Positions 25,605-34,382 of a stretch of 64,000 nt of DNA are shown here, one piece after another; within the stretch, counting starts at the first letter, position 1; each line of letters starts with the position of its first letter. This stretch comes from Planctomycetota bacterium. GTDB lineage: Bacteria; Planctomycetota; UBA1135; UBA2386. Below the pieces are notes generated by a model. The model made no database searches and was not told where the DNA came from. It was given only the letters and a program-made list of their open reading frames with translations. Both the position numbers and the translations under genes were made by a program. Where the stretch lies: the NCBI GenBank assembly GCA_016713175.1, contig JADJPQ010000016.1, forward strand, positions 40,601 through 104,600, read 5' to 3'.

Positions 25605-27863
25605 ATGCGCACGCCGATCGCACTCGCCTGTCTGTTCGGATTCACCGCCGCGACGCTCGCCCAGGACCCCGATCTGCCGACGCAGGACCTGCACAAGGGC
25701 GGCCCGCCGCCCGCGTCGCCGCCGGGTCTGGCGACGGGTGCGACCGAGGACCAGATGTGGAAGCCGCCGACCAAGGAGGACTGGGCCAGGCCGGTGCTGA
25801 TCCAGTGGGAACGGACCTGGGGCGATGCCGTCGCGGTCGCCAAGGAGACCAACAAGCCGATCCTGGTGTGCATCAACATGGACGGCGAGATCGCCAGCGA
25901 GCACTACGCCGGCGTGCACTACCGCAACCCCGAGACGGCGAAGCTGTTCGCCGATTACGTGTGCGTGATTGCGTCGGTCTACCGGCACACGCCGCGCGAT
26001 TTCGACGAGGCCGGCAACCGGATCCCATGCCCGCGCTTTGGCTGTGTCACCTGTGGCGAGCACATCGCGATCGAGCCGCTGCTGTACGCCAAGTTCATGG
26101 GTGGCCAGCGGATCTCGCCGAGGCACATCATGGTCGAACTCGACGGCAAGGAGATGTACGACGTCTTCTACGCCTGGGACAACAAGTCGATCCTCGACAC
26201 GATCCAGAACGGCATCGCCCAGAGGACCGCGCAACCGCGCATCGTCGTGCGCGGCGACCGGCCGGTGCTGGAGCGGGTCGGCAGTCGCGCGCGTGAGGAT
26301 CGGGAAGCGGTCGAGGAAGCCTATCGCCAGGGTGACCGCGCCCAACGCGAACAGTTGCTGCGGGCCGCGCTGGCGCATCCCGAGGCCGCCCCGATCGATC
26401 TGCTGCGACTGGCGGTGTTCGACGTCGACGAGGGGCTCGCCGGGCTCGCGCGTCAGGCCCTGATCAAGGTCCAGTCGCCGGGGGTCGTCGACGTGCTGGC
26501 GGAGGCGTTGCGCGTGCCGCTGCCGGACGGCGAACGGCAGGCGATGGTGGCGGCGCTGGAACGGTTGCGCGAACTGTCGCCGCAGGCGCGGCTGCTGGCC
26601 AACGTGCATCGAGGCCTCGACGCTTCGTCGAAATCCGTCGATCTGCAGGGCTGGGGTGCGCGGATGGCGGGCGGCAACGGCTATCGCGCCGCTGATTCCA
26701 CCGCGGTCGAGCGGCGCGCCGACGTGCGTGCGGCGGCGGTGGCCGCCGACCCCGCCAATGCCGAGGCGCGGCTCGATCTCGCCGAGGCGACGCTCGAGCT
26801 GGCCATCGATCCGGCGACGTCCGACCGCTACTGGGGCAAGAACAAGGACAGCTTCGGCAAACTGCTGATCGAGGACGCCCGACGCCACGTCGACAGCGCC
26901 CGCAAGCTTGGCGCCAAGGGTTGGCGCGCCGATGCCGCCGAGGCCCTGTGCTGCTACTGGTCGGGCGAAACCCGCAAGGCCCACGACCTGGCGATCGCCG
27001 CGGCCGCGGCGATGCCGCCGCAGCCGGAGAGCCTGGTCGCCGTCAACACGCTGGCGCTGTTCGCCGAGGCGCGGATCGATGCGATCTGGGACGCGCTGCG
27101 CAAGAAGACCGACTGGCCGGGTGAGTGGATGACCGACGTCAACTCGGCGTTCGCCGTGCTCGCCCGCCATCCGCTGGGCAACGATGGCCACGCCGTCGTG
27201 CACTTCGATTTCCTGTACCGCCTCGGCGCCAAGCGGCGCGCCGAGTCCGTGCTCGACCAGGCCCTCGAGCGCTGGCCGACGTCGGCGGGGCTGCACGACC
27301 GCCTGCGCCAGCGGCTGCTGGAGGGCGAGGGCGTGACGGCGCTGCGGCGCCGTTACGACGAATTGCTGGCCAGGAAGCCGGACGACGCCGCGACGCTGTG
27401 GTTTGCCGGCTACGCCGCGATGGTCGAGGCCGAGTTCCAGCGGCGCGACAAGCACCCGGAGCGGGCCGTTGAGGCCTATCGTCGCGCGATCACGCAGTTC
27501 GACGGCGCCATCCAGCGCGAGGCCGGGTTCGAGGCCACCGCCAACCACTACGTGGCGCTCGCCCTCTCGGGTCTGGCGCGCCTCTCGATCGAGGCCGATG
27601 ACCTGAACGGGGCGCTCGAGCTGTGTCTGGCCGGCATCGCGCGCCATCCCGAGGCGACTCCGGTCGTCGACGGTCTCGAGATCTCGCCGGTGCAGACCGC
27701 GAACCTGCTGGAGACGCGACTCGAAGTTGCCAAGGACACCGCCGGACTCGAACGGCTGCGCACCGTGCTGCGCGGCCTCGATCCGCGGCTGCTCGAGTTG
27801 CCGGAGTACGAACGCGCCAGCGGCAACACCGGCCAGCGTCGGCGCGAGCGCCGCGGGCGCTGA
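25605..27863 (+). CDS. Secreted thioredoxin-fold/TPR protein
   Basis: This is a 752-residue protein. The ATG at 25605 gives a signal peptide (MRTPIALACLFGFTAATLAQ). Residues 60-215 resemble a thioredoxin-fold domain of the type placed before TPRs (AKETNKPILVCINMD, then NPETAKLFADYVCVIASVYR). There is no CxxC at the usual position. Instead a Cys cluster, CPRFGCVTCGEH, lies further on. From about residue 225 the protein is helical: a HEAT-like part (LARQALIKVQSPGVVDVLAE) and several TPR-like repeats to about 745. It is divergent from the Bat operon. It may be a redox-linked scaffold; the function is unknown. Confidence 0.8.
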   Translation: MRTPIALACLFGFTAATLAQDPDLPTQDLHKGGPPPASPPGLATGATEDQMWKPPTKEDWARPVLIQWERTWGDAVAVAKETNKPILVCINMDGEIASEHYAGVHYRNPETAKLFADYVCVIASVYRHTPRDFDEAGNRIPCPRFGCVTCGEHIAIEPLLYAKFMGGQRISPRHIMVELDGKEMYDVFYAWDNKSILDTIQNGIAQRTAQPRIVVRGDRPVLERVGSRAREDREAVEEAYRQGDRAQREQLLRAALAHPEAAPIDLLRLAVFDVDEGLAGLARQALIKVQSPGVVDVLAEALRVPLPDGERQAMVAALERLRELSPQARLLANVHRGLDASSKSVDLQGWGARMAGGNGYRAADSTAVERRADVRAAAVAADPANAEARLDLAEATLELAIDPATSDRYWGKNKDSFGKLLIEDARRHVDSARKLGAKGWRADAAEALCCYWSGETRKAHDLAIAAAAAMPPQPESLVAVNTLALFAEARIDAIWDALRKKTDWPGEWMTDVNSAFAVLARHPLGNDGHAVVHFDFLYRLGAKRRAESVLDQALERWPTSAGLHDRLRQRLLEGEGVTALRRRYDELLARKPDDAATLWFAGYAAMVEAEFQRRDKHPERAVEAYRRAITQFDGAIQREAGFEATANHYVALALSGLARLSIEADDLNGALELCLAGIARHPEATPVVDGLEISPVQTANLLETRLEVAKDTAGLERLRTVLRGLDPRLLELPEYERASGNTGQRRRERRGR

Positions 27864-27869
27864 CGCACC

Positions 27870-28290
27870 GGCCGGCGGGCGCGGTGGCCTGGCGCAGCAG
27901 CAGCTCCGCAGCCTCGTGCCGCCGCCACATCGCGAAGAACGGATGGCGCTCGGCGAGTTGGCGGTGGGCGTCGCGCGGGTCGGCCTTGCGAGGGGCACAT
28001 CCGCTGTTCGCTGCCGAGCACCCGCAACAAGGCCGGCGTTGCCGCCGCCGCGGGCTTGCCGAGTTGCCCCAGCGAACGCGCTGCTTTGGCGGCGGCGTTC
28101 CCCACGAAGGCGTCGCGCTGGTGCGGCACCGCGGCGTCGTCGATCGCCAGTGTGCACTTGCTGGTGGCTTCGCTCATTTCCACTGCCTCGACGCGCCAGC
28201 ACCTGGTGATCGCCGGCAGCAGGTCGACGGCATCGCTGCCGAGGCGCCAGAGGGCACGCAGTGCGACGAGCCGGCGATCGTTGTTGGGTT
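27870..28290 (-). pseudogene. HEAT-repeat protein remnant
   Basis: In the 640-bp gap, the minus strand between about 28285 and 28005 reads as HEAT-like helices: LVALRALWRLGSDAVDLLPA and AARSLGQLGKPAAAATPALL. The reading then continues in another frame (DPRDAHRQLAERHPFFAMWR, then HEAAELLLRQA) and runs without a stop into the antisense of the neighbouring gene. No start codon or 5' half is present. It is interpreted as a frameshifted, twice-truncated gene. The remaining ~200 bp up to 28503 show nothing further. Confidence 0.45.
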
Positions 28291-28503
28291 GCCGCCCGGA
28301 CGGCGGCTGACGACCACGGTCAATCGGCCGGCGCCGTCGCGCCCGACGCCGAGGCCACGGCACGGTCACCGAACACTCCGGTCGCGGTTGCCATCATTGC
28401 ATCAGGCGCCGAAGTCCGCCGTGACCCTCGTGGAAACAGTGGCTGGCCGTGCGCCACCTGCTCGCCGTACTGTCACCGCAACCGCCGCTGGTATCCTGCG
28501 GCG

Positions 28504-29046
28504 ATGACGCTGCAAGAACTCCAGGTGCTGCTGCAGTCGATCTCCTCGCTCGCGATCGCCGGCGGCCTGATCTACGCGGCGATCCAGTTCCAGCAGGTGC
28601 GCAAGGCCACGCACGTCGCCAACTTCACCCGGCTGGTCGAACTGCAGATGCACCTGCGCGAGATGCGCGTGACCGACCCTGGGCTCGCCCAGGTCTACTC
28701 CCACGACGTGCGGGACCTAAAGGACGACCGCGAGATCCGCGAGTACTTCTTCAACCTGATGCAACTGTCGGTCTACGAGATCGTGTGGTTCGGCCACCGC
28801 ATGGGGCAGTTGCCCCGCGACTACTACCACAGCTGGGAGAAGCGCGTGCGTGAGATCGTCGCCGAACCGTCGTTCCGCAAGATGCTCGGCGGCCGCTCGA
28901 TGAAGATCATGCACGACGACTTCCAGCGCTACATGGAGCGCATGCTGCAGGAAGTGCCAGCGCGGGACCCAGCCAAGGACCCGACCGTGGGCCTGGCCCA
29001 GGGTTCTGCCAACCCGGTACCGCACACGACTTCGGGTCGGGGATGA
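28504..29046 (+). CDS. Small membrane-anchored protein of unknown function
   Basis: This is a 180-residue protein. The ATG at 28504 precedes one N-terminal helix (LQSISSLAIAGGLIYAAIQF). A soluble helical part rich in Arg, Glu and Tyr follows (FFNLMQLSVYEIVWFGHRMG, then YYHSWEKRVREIVAE). The layout, one short N-terminal anchor followed by a cytoplasmic helical bundle, is that of many DUF4760-like or DUF6082-like proteins, but I cannot assign a family. The last ~25 residues are Pro/Ala-rich and may extend past the folded part. It stands alone, with gaps of over 500 bp on both sides. Confidence 0.65.
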   Translation: MTLQELQVLLQSISSLAIAGGLIYAAIQFQQVRKATHVANFTRLVELQMHLREMRVTDPGLAQVYSHDVRDLKDDREIREYFFNLMQLSVYEIVWFGHRMGQLPRDYYHSWEKRVREIVAEPSFRKMLGGRSMKIMHDDFQRYMERMLQEVPARDPAKDPTVGLAQGSANPVPHTTSGRG

Positions 29047-29587
29047 CCACGGACCGCCGGAAAGGTGGGCAGCGCCTGCCCCATGCCGACGACGACCACT
29101 TCGTCGGCCGTCGCCACCGCGCCACCCGGTCGTCCGCTAACCGCGACCAGACCCCGCCACCTTCCACTCCGTCGACGCGCGGCGCAAGATCTCAGCCCAC
29201 CTGAAGTACCGCGGCCTTGATCGTCATGGCGTCCGGTCTTCAGCGGTTGCGAAACAAGGACATCGTCCGGGGGTTGAAAGGCGGGCCGAGTCGACGTCTC
29301 GTTGCGAACCCGCGGACCGTGAACTGGGGACGAACCGCGGCCTTGTTGGGCCAGGACGCCGACGGTGGACAGACCGGTGGCGGCGACGAGCAGCAGATTG
29401 CGTTGGATGGGAACTCGGACGAGAGAGACTCGCCGCGGGCGGAGTCCCCCGCGGGACGGCAGCTCGAGACGTGGATCGGATGAGCCCTGTTCACGGCGTG
29501 TTCAGGGCCTGAGGATCATTGTCGTCCCCTGGCTCCAAGCCGCCGACAGTCCCCGACGAACGTGGCCCACCGAAGTAGGCTTGGGCG
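29047..29587. other. Gene-free stretch
   Basis: No supported gene, RNA or repeat is seen in these 541 bp. Short open frames on both strands have Arg/Pro/Ser-rich translations typical of shadow frames in high-GC DNA. Codon-position composition gives no consistent frame. The promoter of the downstream gene at 29588 should lie here; the last 30 bases before that ATG show no strong ribosome binding site. Confidence 0.4.
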
Positions 29588-32434
29588 ATGCGCAGATCCC
29601 GCCTCGGCGCCGTCTCATCCCTGCTGCTGTTCGGTGCCGCGTTCGACACCACCCCAGCGCAGACCCCGCCGAGCCCCGCCGCAACGATCGACGGCTACGA
29701 CGTCGTGTGGCGGTCCCCGAGCCGCGACGCCAGCGGTTCGATGCCGATCGGCAACGGCGAGGTCGGCGCCAACGTGTGGGTCGAGCCGGACGGCCGGCTG
29801 TGCTGCTACGTGTCGCGCACCGACAGCTTCAGCGAGGCCAGCCGGCTGCTGAAGCTCGGCAAGGTCGAACTGCAGGTGCGCCGTCCCGAGGCCGGCGAGG
29901 TCTTCGAGCAGCGCCTGTCACTGCGCGACGGCGCCGTGCACGTCACGTGGGGCGCCGGCGAACGGCAGGTGCAGGTCCGCGTGTTCGTCGACTGCGACCG
30001 CGACCTGGTGCACATCGACGGCGACTGCGCCCGACCCGAACAGCTCGTGCTGCGGCTGTCGACGTGGCGCCGCGCAGAACGCCGCCTGCAAGGCGAGGAG
30101 CTGAAGTCGAGCTGGACCATGCAGGACGCACCCGACGCGATCGCCGTGATCGAGGGCGGCGACCGCGGCGCCGTGGTCGACCAGGAGCCACCGCGACTCG
30201 GCTTCTGCCACCGCAACCAGAGCTCGGTGGTGCCGCTGACGCTCGCCCATCAGAGCCTGCCGCCAATCGACGGCACACGCGATCCGTTGCTGCACCGCAC
30301 GTTCGGCCTCGTCGCCGGCGGCGTCGACGTCGGCCGCGGCAGCATGCGGGATCCGCTCGAGGTCGTGCTGGTGTCGAAGCGCGATACGCACTTCGCGTTC
30401 CACGTCGCTGCACCGTGCGTGCAGGACGCCGACGAGACCGTGTTCGCCACCACGGCACGCGCGCTGCTCGCCACCGCCGACACCAAGGCCGCTGCCGCAC
30501 GCACCAGCGCCTTCTGGCAGGCGCTGCACGCCCGGTCGTGGATCCTTGTCGACGGCGACCCACGACCGACCCAAGCGGTGCCGAAGAACGATCACCCGCT
30601 GCGCATCGGCGTCGACAGCGGCGGCGGCAACCGCTTCGTCGGCTCGATCGGCGACCTCTCCCTGCGCGACGGCCCCGTCGGCCCGAACGACCTGGAACGG
30701 CAACCGCTGTTGGTGAACACGTCCCGGCAACCGCTCGTCAGGACCAATCCAGGTGCGGAACTGCCGCTCGTGCTCGACGAGCAGCGCGCCATCGACCTCG
30801 CACGGGGATTGCAGGTTCGCGCGACGATCACCGTGGCCGAGGACCACCCGATCGGCCGCATCGTCGACAAGGTCACCGCCGGCACCGCGGACGGCTTCCT
30901 GTTCGACACCCATCCCGGCAACTCGCTGCGCTTGATCGTCGGCCACCGCCAGCTGCTGGCGCGGGACGTGCTGACGCCGGGCAAGCAGCACGAAGTCCTT
31001 GCCAGCTACGACGGTGCGACCGGCCGGATGCTGCTGCTCTGCGACGGCAAGCTCGTCGCCGACAGCGGCGTCGTCGATGCGATGCCAACCTCGCCGTTGA
31101 CCCAGGCGCTGCTGCTGCAGCGCCACGTGCAGGCCAGCGGCGGCCGCGGCAACTACCCGATCAAGTTCAACGGCTCGATCTTCACCGTCGAGCCGAGCCT
31201 CGCCGGTGGACCGGCGTTCGATGCCGACTGGCGACGCTGGGGCGACTGCTTCTGGTGGCAGAACACGCGCCTGCCGTATCACGCGATGCTGGCGCAGGGC
31301 GACTTCGCGATGCTGGAGCCGCTGTTCCAGCTCTACGAACGCACGTTGCCGCTGGCGCAGGCGCGCGCGCGAGCCTGGCACGACGTGGCGGGTGCGTTCT
31401 GGCCCGAGACGATGACGCCGTTCGGCACGCACGCAAACAAGGACTACGGCTGGGATCGCACCGGACACCAGCCGCGCGACGTGTTGTGTCCGTGGTGGTG
31501 CTACGCATGGAACCAGGGGCCCGAACTGGTGGCACTGATGCTCGATCGCCACGACTACGCGCCGGATGCGGCATTCGTGCGCAACCGACTGGTGCCGTTC
31601 GCGACGGCGATGCTCGCCTGGTTCGACCATCGCTTCCCACGCGACGAGCAGGGTCGGCTGCTGCTGACGCCGACGCAGTCGATCGAGACCTACTGGCACG
31701 GCGTCGCCAATGACCTGCCGACGGTCGTCGGTCTGCACGACGTGCTCGAACGGCTGCTGCGGTTGCCAGGAGACCTGGTGGCCGACGCGCAGCGCGAGAG
31801 CTGGCGCAAGCTGCACGCGATCCTGCCGGCAGTGCCGCTGCGCGGCGACGGCGATGCCCGCGTGATCGCGCCGGCAGAACGCTTCGACGACCGGCGCAGC
31901 AACTGCGAGAACCCCGAGCTGTACGCGGTGTGGCCGTTCCGCCGCTTCGGCCTCGGCCGGCCGGATCTCGAGGTGGCGCAGCGCACGTTCTCGAGCCGGC
32001 ACGAGAAGATGACGCACGGCTGGACGCAGGACGGCCAGCAGGCAGCGCTGCTGGGTCTCGTCGACGAGGCCAGCAGCAACCTGCTCGCCAAGGTCGCGAA
32101 CCACAACCGCGCGTTCCGCTCCCCGGTGATGTGGGGCCCCAACTTCGACTGGCTGCCCGACCAGTGCCACGGTAGCAACCTGCTGATCACCACGCAGTGC
32201 ATGCTGCTGCAACCGGTCGGCGAACGGCTGCTGCTGCTGCCGTGCTGGCCACCGCCGTGGAACGTGTCGTTCCGGCTGCACGCGCCGCGTGCGACAGTGG
32301 TCGAACTCGACTATCGCGACGGCAAGGTGGCCCGACTCGACGTCACGCCCGCCGAACGCCGCGCGACCGTGGTGCTGCCGGCAGCACTCGCCGCAGAGGC
32401 GACGCGCCTCGGCGTCGGCCACCTGCCGCAGTGA
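29588..32434 (+). CDS. DUF5703-type glycoside-hydrolase-like protein with LamG-like insert
   Basis: This is a 948-residue secreted protein with a signal peptide (AVSSLLLFGAAFDTTPAQ). Residues 35-300 match the DUF5703 N-terminal pattern: a beta-sandwich opening YDVVWRSPSRDASGSMPIGNG, with a TDSFSEASRLLKLG motif. About residues 315-510 look like an inserted LamG/concanavalin-like domain (FDTHPGNSLRLIVGH, then FNGSIFTVEP). From about 530 an (alpha/alpha)6-type catalytic region follows, as in GH95-like enzymes (FWWQNTRLPYHAML, then EGAFWPE-like AGAFWPETMTPFG). Such proteins are predicted to act on polysaccharides outside the cytoplasm; substrate and acid/base residues are unassigned. An IS91 relic begins right after the stop. 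Confidence 0.78.
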   Translation: MRRSRLGAVSSLLLFGAAFDTTPAQTPPSPAATIDGYDVVWRSPSRDASGSMPIGNGEVGANVWVEPDGRLCCYVSRTDSFSEASRLLKLGKVELQVRRPEAGEVFEQRLSLRDGAVHVTWGAGERQVQVRVFVDCDRDLVHIDGDCARPEQLVLRLSTWRRAERRLQGEELKSSWTMQDAPDAIAVIEGGDRGAVVDQEPPRLGFCHRNQSSVVPLTLAHQSLPPIDGTRDPLLHRTFGLVAGGVDVGRGSMRDPLEVVLVSKRDTHFAFHVAAPCVQDADETVFATTARALLATADTKAAAARTSAFWQALHARSWILVDGDPRPTQAVPKNDHPLRIGVDSGGGNRFVGSIGDLSLRDGPVGPNDLERQPLLVNTSRQPLVRTNPGAELPLVLDEQRAIDLARGLQVRATITVAEDHPIGRIVDKVTAGTADGFLFDTHPGNSLRLIVGHRQLLARDVLTPGKQHEVLASYDGATGRMLLLCDGKLVADSGVVDAMPTSPLTQALLLQRHVQASGGRGNYPIKFNGSIFTVEPSLAGGPAFDADWRRWGDCFWWQNTRLPYHAMLAQGDFAMLEPLFQLYERTLPLAQARARAWHDVAGAFWPETMTPFGTHANKDYGWDRTGHQPRDVLCPWWCYAWNQGPELVALMLDRHDYAPDAAFVRNRLVPFATAMLAWFDHRFPRDEQGRLLLTPTQSIETYWHGVANDLPTVVGLHDVLERLLRLPGDLVADAQRESWRKLHAILPAVPLRGDGDARVIAPAERFDDRRSNCENPELYAVWPFRRFGLGRPDLEVAQRTFSSRHEKMTHGWTQDGQQAALLGLVDEASSNLLAKVANHNRAFRSPVMWGPNFDWLPDQCHGSNLLITTQCMLLQPVGERLLLLPCWPPPWNVSFRLHAPRATVVELDYRDGKVARLDVTPAERRATVVLPAALAAEATRLGVGHLPQ

Positions 32435-32444
32435 GCGGCCATCG

Positions 32445-32905
32445 GTTGGGCCTTCGTCGAACGCGAACTCCGCGACTTCCTCGCCTGCGGCCTCCTGGCC
32501 CTTGGCTGCTGTCGCCTGCATTGCGATGCGTGCGGCAAGGACGAACTGGTCGCCTTCGCCTGCAAACACCGCGGCTTCTGCCCGTCCTGCTGCGGCCGCC
32601 GCATGGCCGACAGCGCGGCGCTGATCGACGAAGTGCTGCCCGACGTCCCGTGCGGCAGTGGGTGCTGTCGCTCCCCCATCGCATCCGGCTGCTCTGCGCC
32701 TACGACCCTCAGGCATGCCGCACCGTCCGCGCGGTGTTCGTTCGTGCCGTTTCGAACACCGGCTGCGCCAGGCCCGACGCCGCAGGTTGCCGCGCGCGAA
32801 CACCGGAGCCGTGGTGTTCGACCGCCCCTTCGATCCCGCGGTCCGACTCGATCGCCACTTCCACAGCCTGGTTTCCGGCGGCCGCCGCCAACCGCGCGCT
32901 GCGTG
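32445..32905 (+). pseudogene. IS91-family transposase, N-terminal part, frameshifted
   Basis: Three successive frames together read as the first ~150 residues of an IS91/IS801-type HUH transposase. The first is a zinc-binding segment (LRDFLACGLLALGCCRLHCD, CGKDELVAFACKHRGFCPSC, GRRMADSAALIDEVLPDVP). The second is VRQWVLSLPHRIRLLCAYD. The third is GAVVFDRPFDPAVRLDRHFH with the HxH metal motif of HUH enzymes. Frame changes fall near 32655 and 32745. The catalytic Tyr region and the C-terminus are missing. The element therefore cannot move by itself. Confidence 0.8.
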
Positions 32906-32941
32906 AACTCTCACAGGGTCCGGCGCGCGGCGCGCCGGTAC

Positions 32942-33829
32942 TCACGGTTGCGGACGCGGCGACGGGAGTTCGGCGATCCGCGCGAGCACCGCGCGGGCGC
33001 GTTCCGGCGGCAACTGCAACGGCCACAGGTCGTGCCGCAACACTAGCGCCGCGTCCGGCACCGCTGGCGACCACACCAGCAGCACCGAGTCGGCACCGAC
33101 CAGGCAGGGGCCACCGTGCCTGGGCGGGAACTCGCCGACGACCGTGCGCTCACCGGCCGGCCCCTGCCAGCTGACCACCCACGTGCGCCGGACCACGCGC
33201 CCGAGCTTCCGCGTGTCGTGCGAACGCAGGCACCGGCCGACCGCCTCGCGGCCATCGAGCGCCAAGGCCGCCGCCACCCGCGCCCGTCGAAATGCCGGCC
33301 GCGCGAAGCCCACCATCACCGCGGAGAACAACAGGCCGAGCGCGAGCCCCAGCCCCAGGTGGCCGATCCGCCGGCCCTCGGCCACGACCGCCCAGCTGAC
33401 CGCGAAGTCGGCCGGGTCGGCCGGCAGGAATCGCACGCGCAGCGGCTCGTGCGGTGGCAGTTCCCCGAACATGTTCAACGCGAACCTGCGCGTGCGCTCA
33501 CCGCCATCCGGCGCGGAGAATCGCACCTTGCCGCGGTACTCGCTCATCAGCCCCAGATTCGTCTGCAGGCGACCCGTGAACTCCGCCGGGACCTCGACCG
33601 CGCCCGCGTGGTCGTAGATCGCGCGCTGCCGCGCGATGTCGCGCCACTGGGTGATGCCATGGAACGTCGCCGCCGCGATCGCCACGACGCCAAGCAGCAT
33701 CAACACGACAGCGCCGGCGCGCCGCCGACCGATGTATCCGGGCACGACCGCCCACGGTCCGGGCGGCAGCCACGGGCCCGAGTTCGCTGAACCACCATCG
33801 CCGCTTGCGGGATCCGGACGCGCGTTCAC
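32942..33829 (-). CDS. Membrane protein with two membrane helices (DUF3592-like)
   Basis: This 295-residue protein starts at a GTG (33829). Helix 1 lies at about 38-58 (AGAVVLMLLGVVAIAAATFH). An extracytoplasmic beta-rich segment follows (about 75-150: YRGKVRFSAPDGGERTRRFA, then PLRVRFLPADPADFAVSW). Helix 2 is at about 160-180 (LGLGLALGLLFSAVMVGFA), and a ~110-residue cytoplasmic end completes it. Two helices around a small beta-domain with a Pro-Ala-Asp loop is the pattern of DUF3592 proteins. The role is unknown. It points towards the transposase relic and stands alone. Confidence 0.7.
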   Translation of the reverse strand: MNARPDPASGDGGSANSGPWLPPGPWAVVPGYIGRRRAGAVVLMLLGVVAIAAATFHGITQWRDIARQRAIYDHAGAVEVPAEFTGRLQTNLGLMSEYRGKVRFSAPDGGERTRRFALNMFGELPPHEPLRVRFLPADPADFAVSWAVVAEGRRIGHLGLGLALGLLFSAVMVGFARPAFRRARVAAALALDGREAVGRCLRSHDTRKLGRVVRRTWVVSWQGPAGERTVVGEFPPRHGGPCLVGADSVLLVWSPAVPDAALVLRHDLWPLQLPPERARAVLARIAELPSPRPQP

Positions 33830-33974
33830 GGCGGGGCACGATACCGCGCAAGCAGCCGCCCGCTGCCGTTCGCGGATCGGAAGTCCAACCGGGCTCGAGC
33901 GCTCGGCAACGGCAGCATGGCAACCGCCCCGGCGTCAGCCGGTGGTAGCAAGACCACGTCCCGAGTGCAGGACG

Positions 33975-34136
33975 TCATGCCCGATCGAGGTTGGTCGAAC
34001 CCAGACTCACGTGCAGCGTGGTGCTCAGCACGATGTTCGCGGGCGGCCCGGCGGGCAGTGTCACCACGACCGCCCCGTCCACGTCCCCCGTGGGGGGATT
34101 CGCGCTGACCGAGCCATTCAGCGTCGCTGCCGCCAT
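33975..34136 (-). pseudogene. C-terminal fragment of a beta-protein beside an IS91 relic
   Basis: The minus strand reads LNGSVSANPPTGDVDGAVVV, then LPAGPPANIVLSTTLHVSLG and a TGA stop. This looks like the end of a secreted beta-protein. Directly upstream, the frame runs into the IS91-type relic at 34137-34180, where protein-like sequence ends. I read it as the surviving tail of a gene cut by the element. The rest of the 33830-34382 gap shows nothing else. Confidence 0.35.
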
Positions 34137-34180
34137 CCGGCGGATCCTCCACCACCTCGGCCTGCCGGCCGAACCGCCGG
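34137..34180 (+). mobile_element. IS91-type transposase C-terminal relic, copy 2 (44-bp nested palindrome)
   Basis: The 44-bp unit is bounded by CCGGCGG and its inverse CCGCCGG, with an inner hairpin CGGCC-TGCC-GGCCG. One plus-strand frame reads IRRILHHLGLPAEPP, the end of an IS91-family transposase. The same unit, also 44 bp, occurs at 36240-36283, and a version lacking the left arm is at 12011. Confidence 0.65.
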
Positions 34181-34382
34181 TCATGGAAGTTGCAGACAAG
34201 ACTCGCCGCGCCTGGCGAAGACCTGGCGCACGTACGGTGAAAGGGCCGCCAGGTTTCGGCCAATGCCATGAGTAGATCCAGCGTTGGCGACGCCTTCATC
34301 GCCGCTTGCTCACCGCTTCGGGAACCGCCCTAGGGTTTGGCGCCCTCGCCGCGAACTTGCGGCGCTGGAAAGCATCGACACC

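Noticed and set aside
29240..29494. Small minus-strand gene in the 29.0-29.6 kb gap
   Set aside because: The translation is Ser/Pro/Arg-rich, with no ribosome binding site, no signal peptide and no domain.
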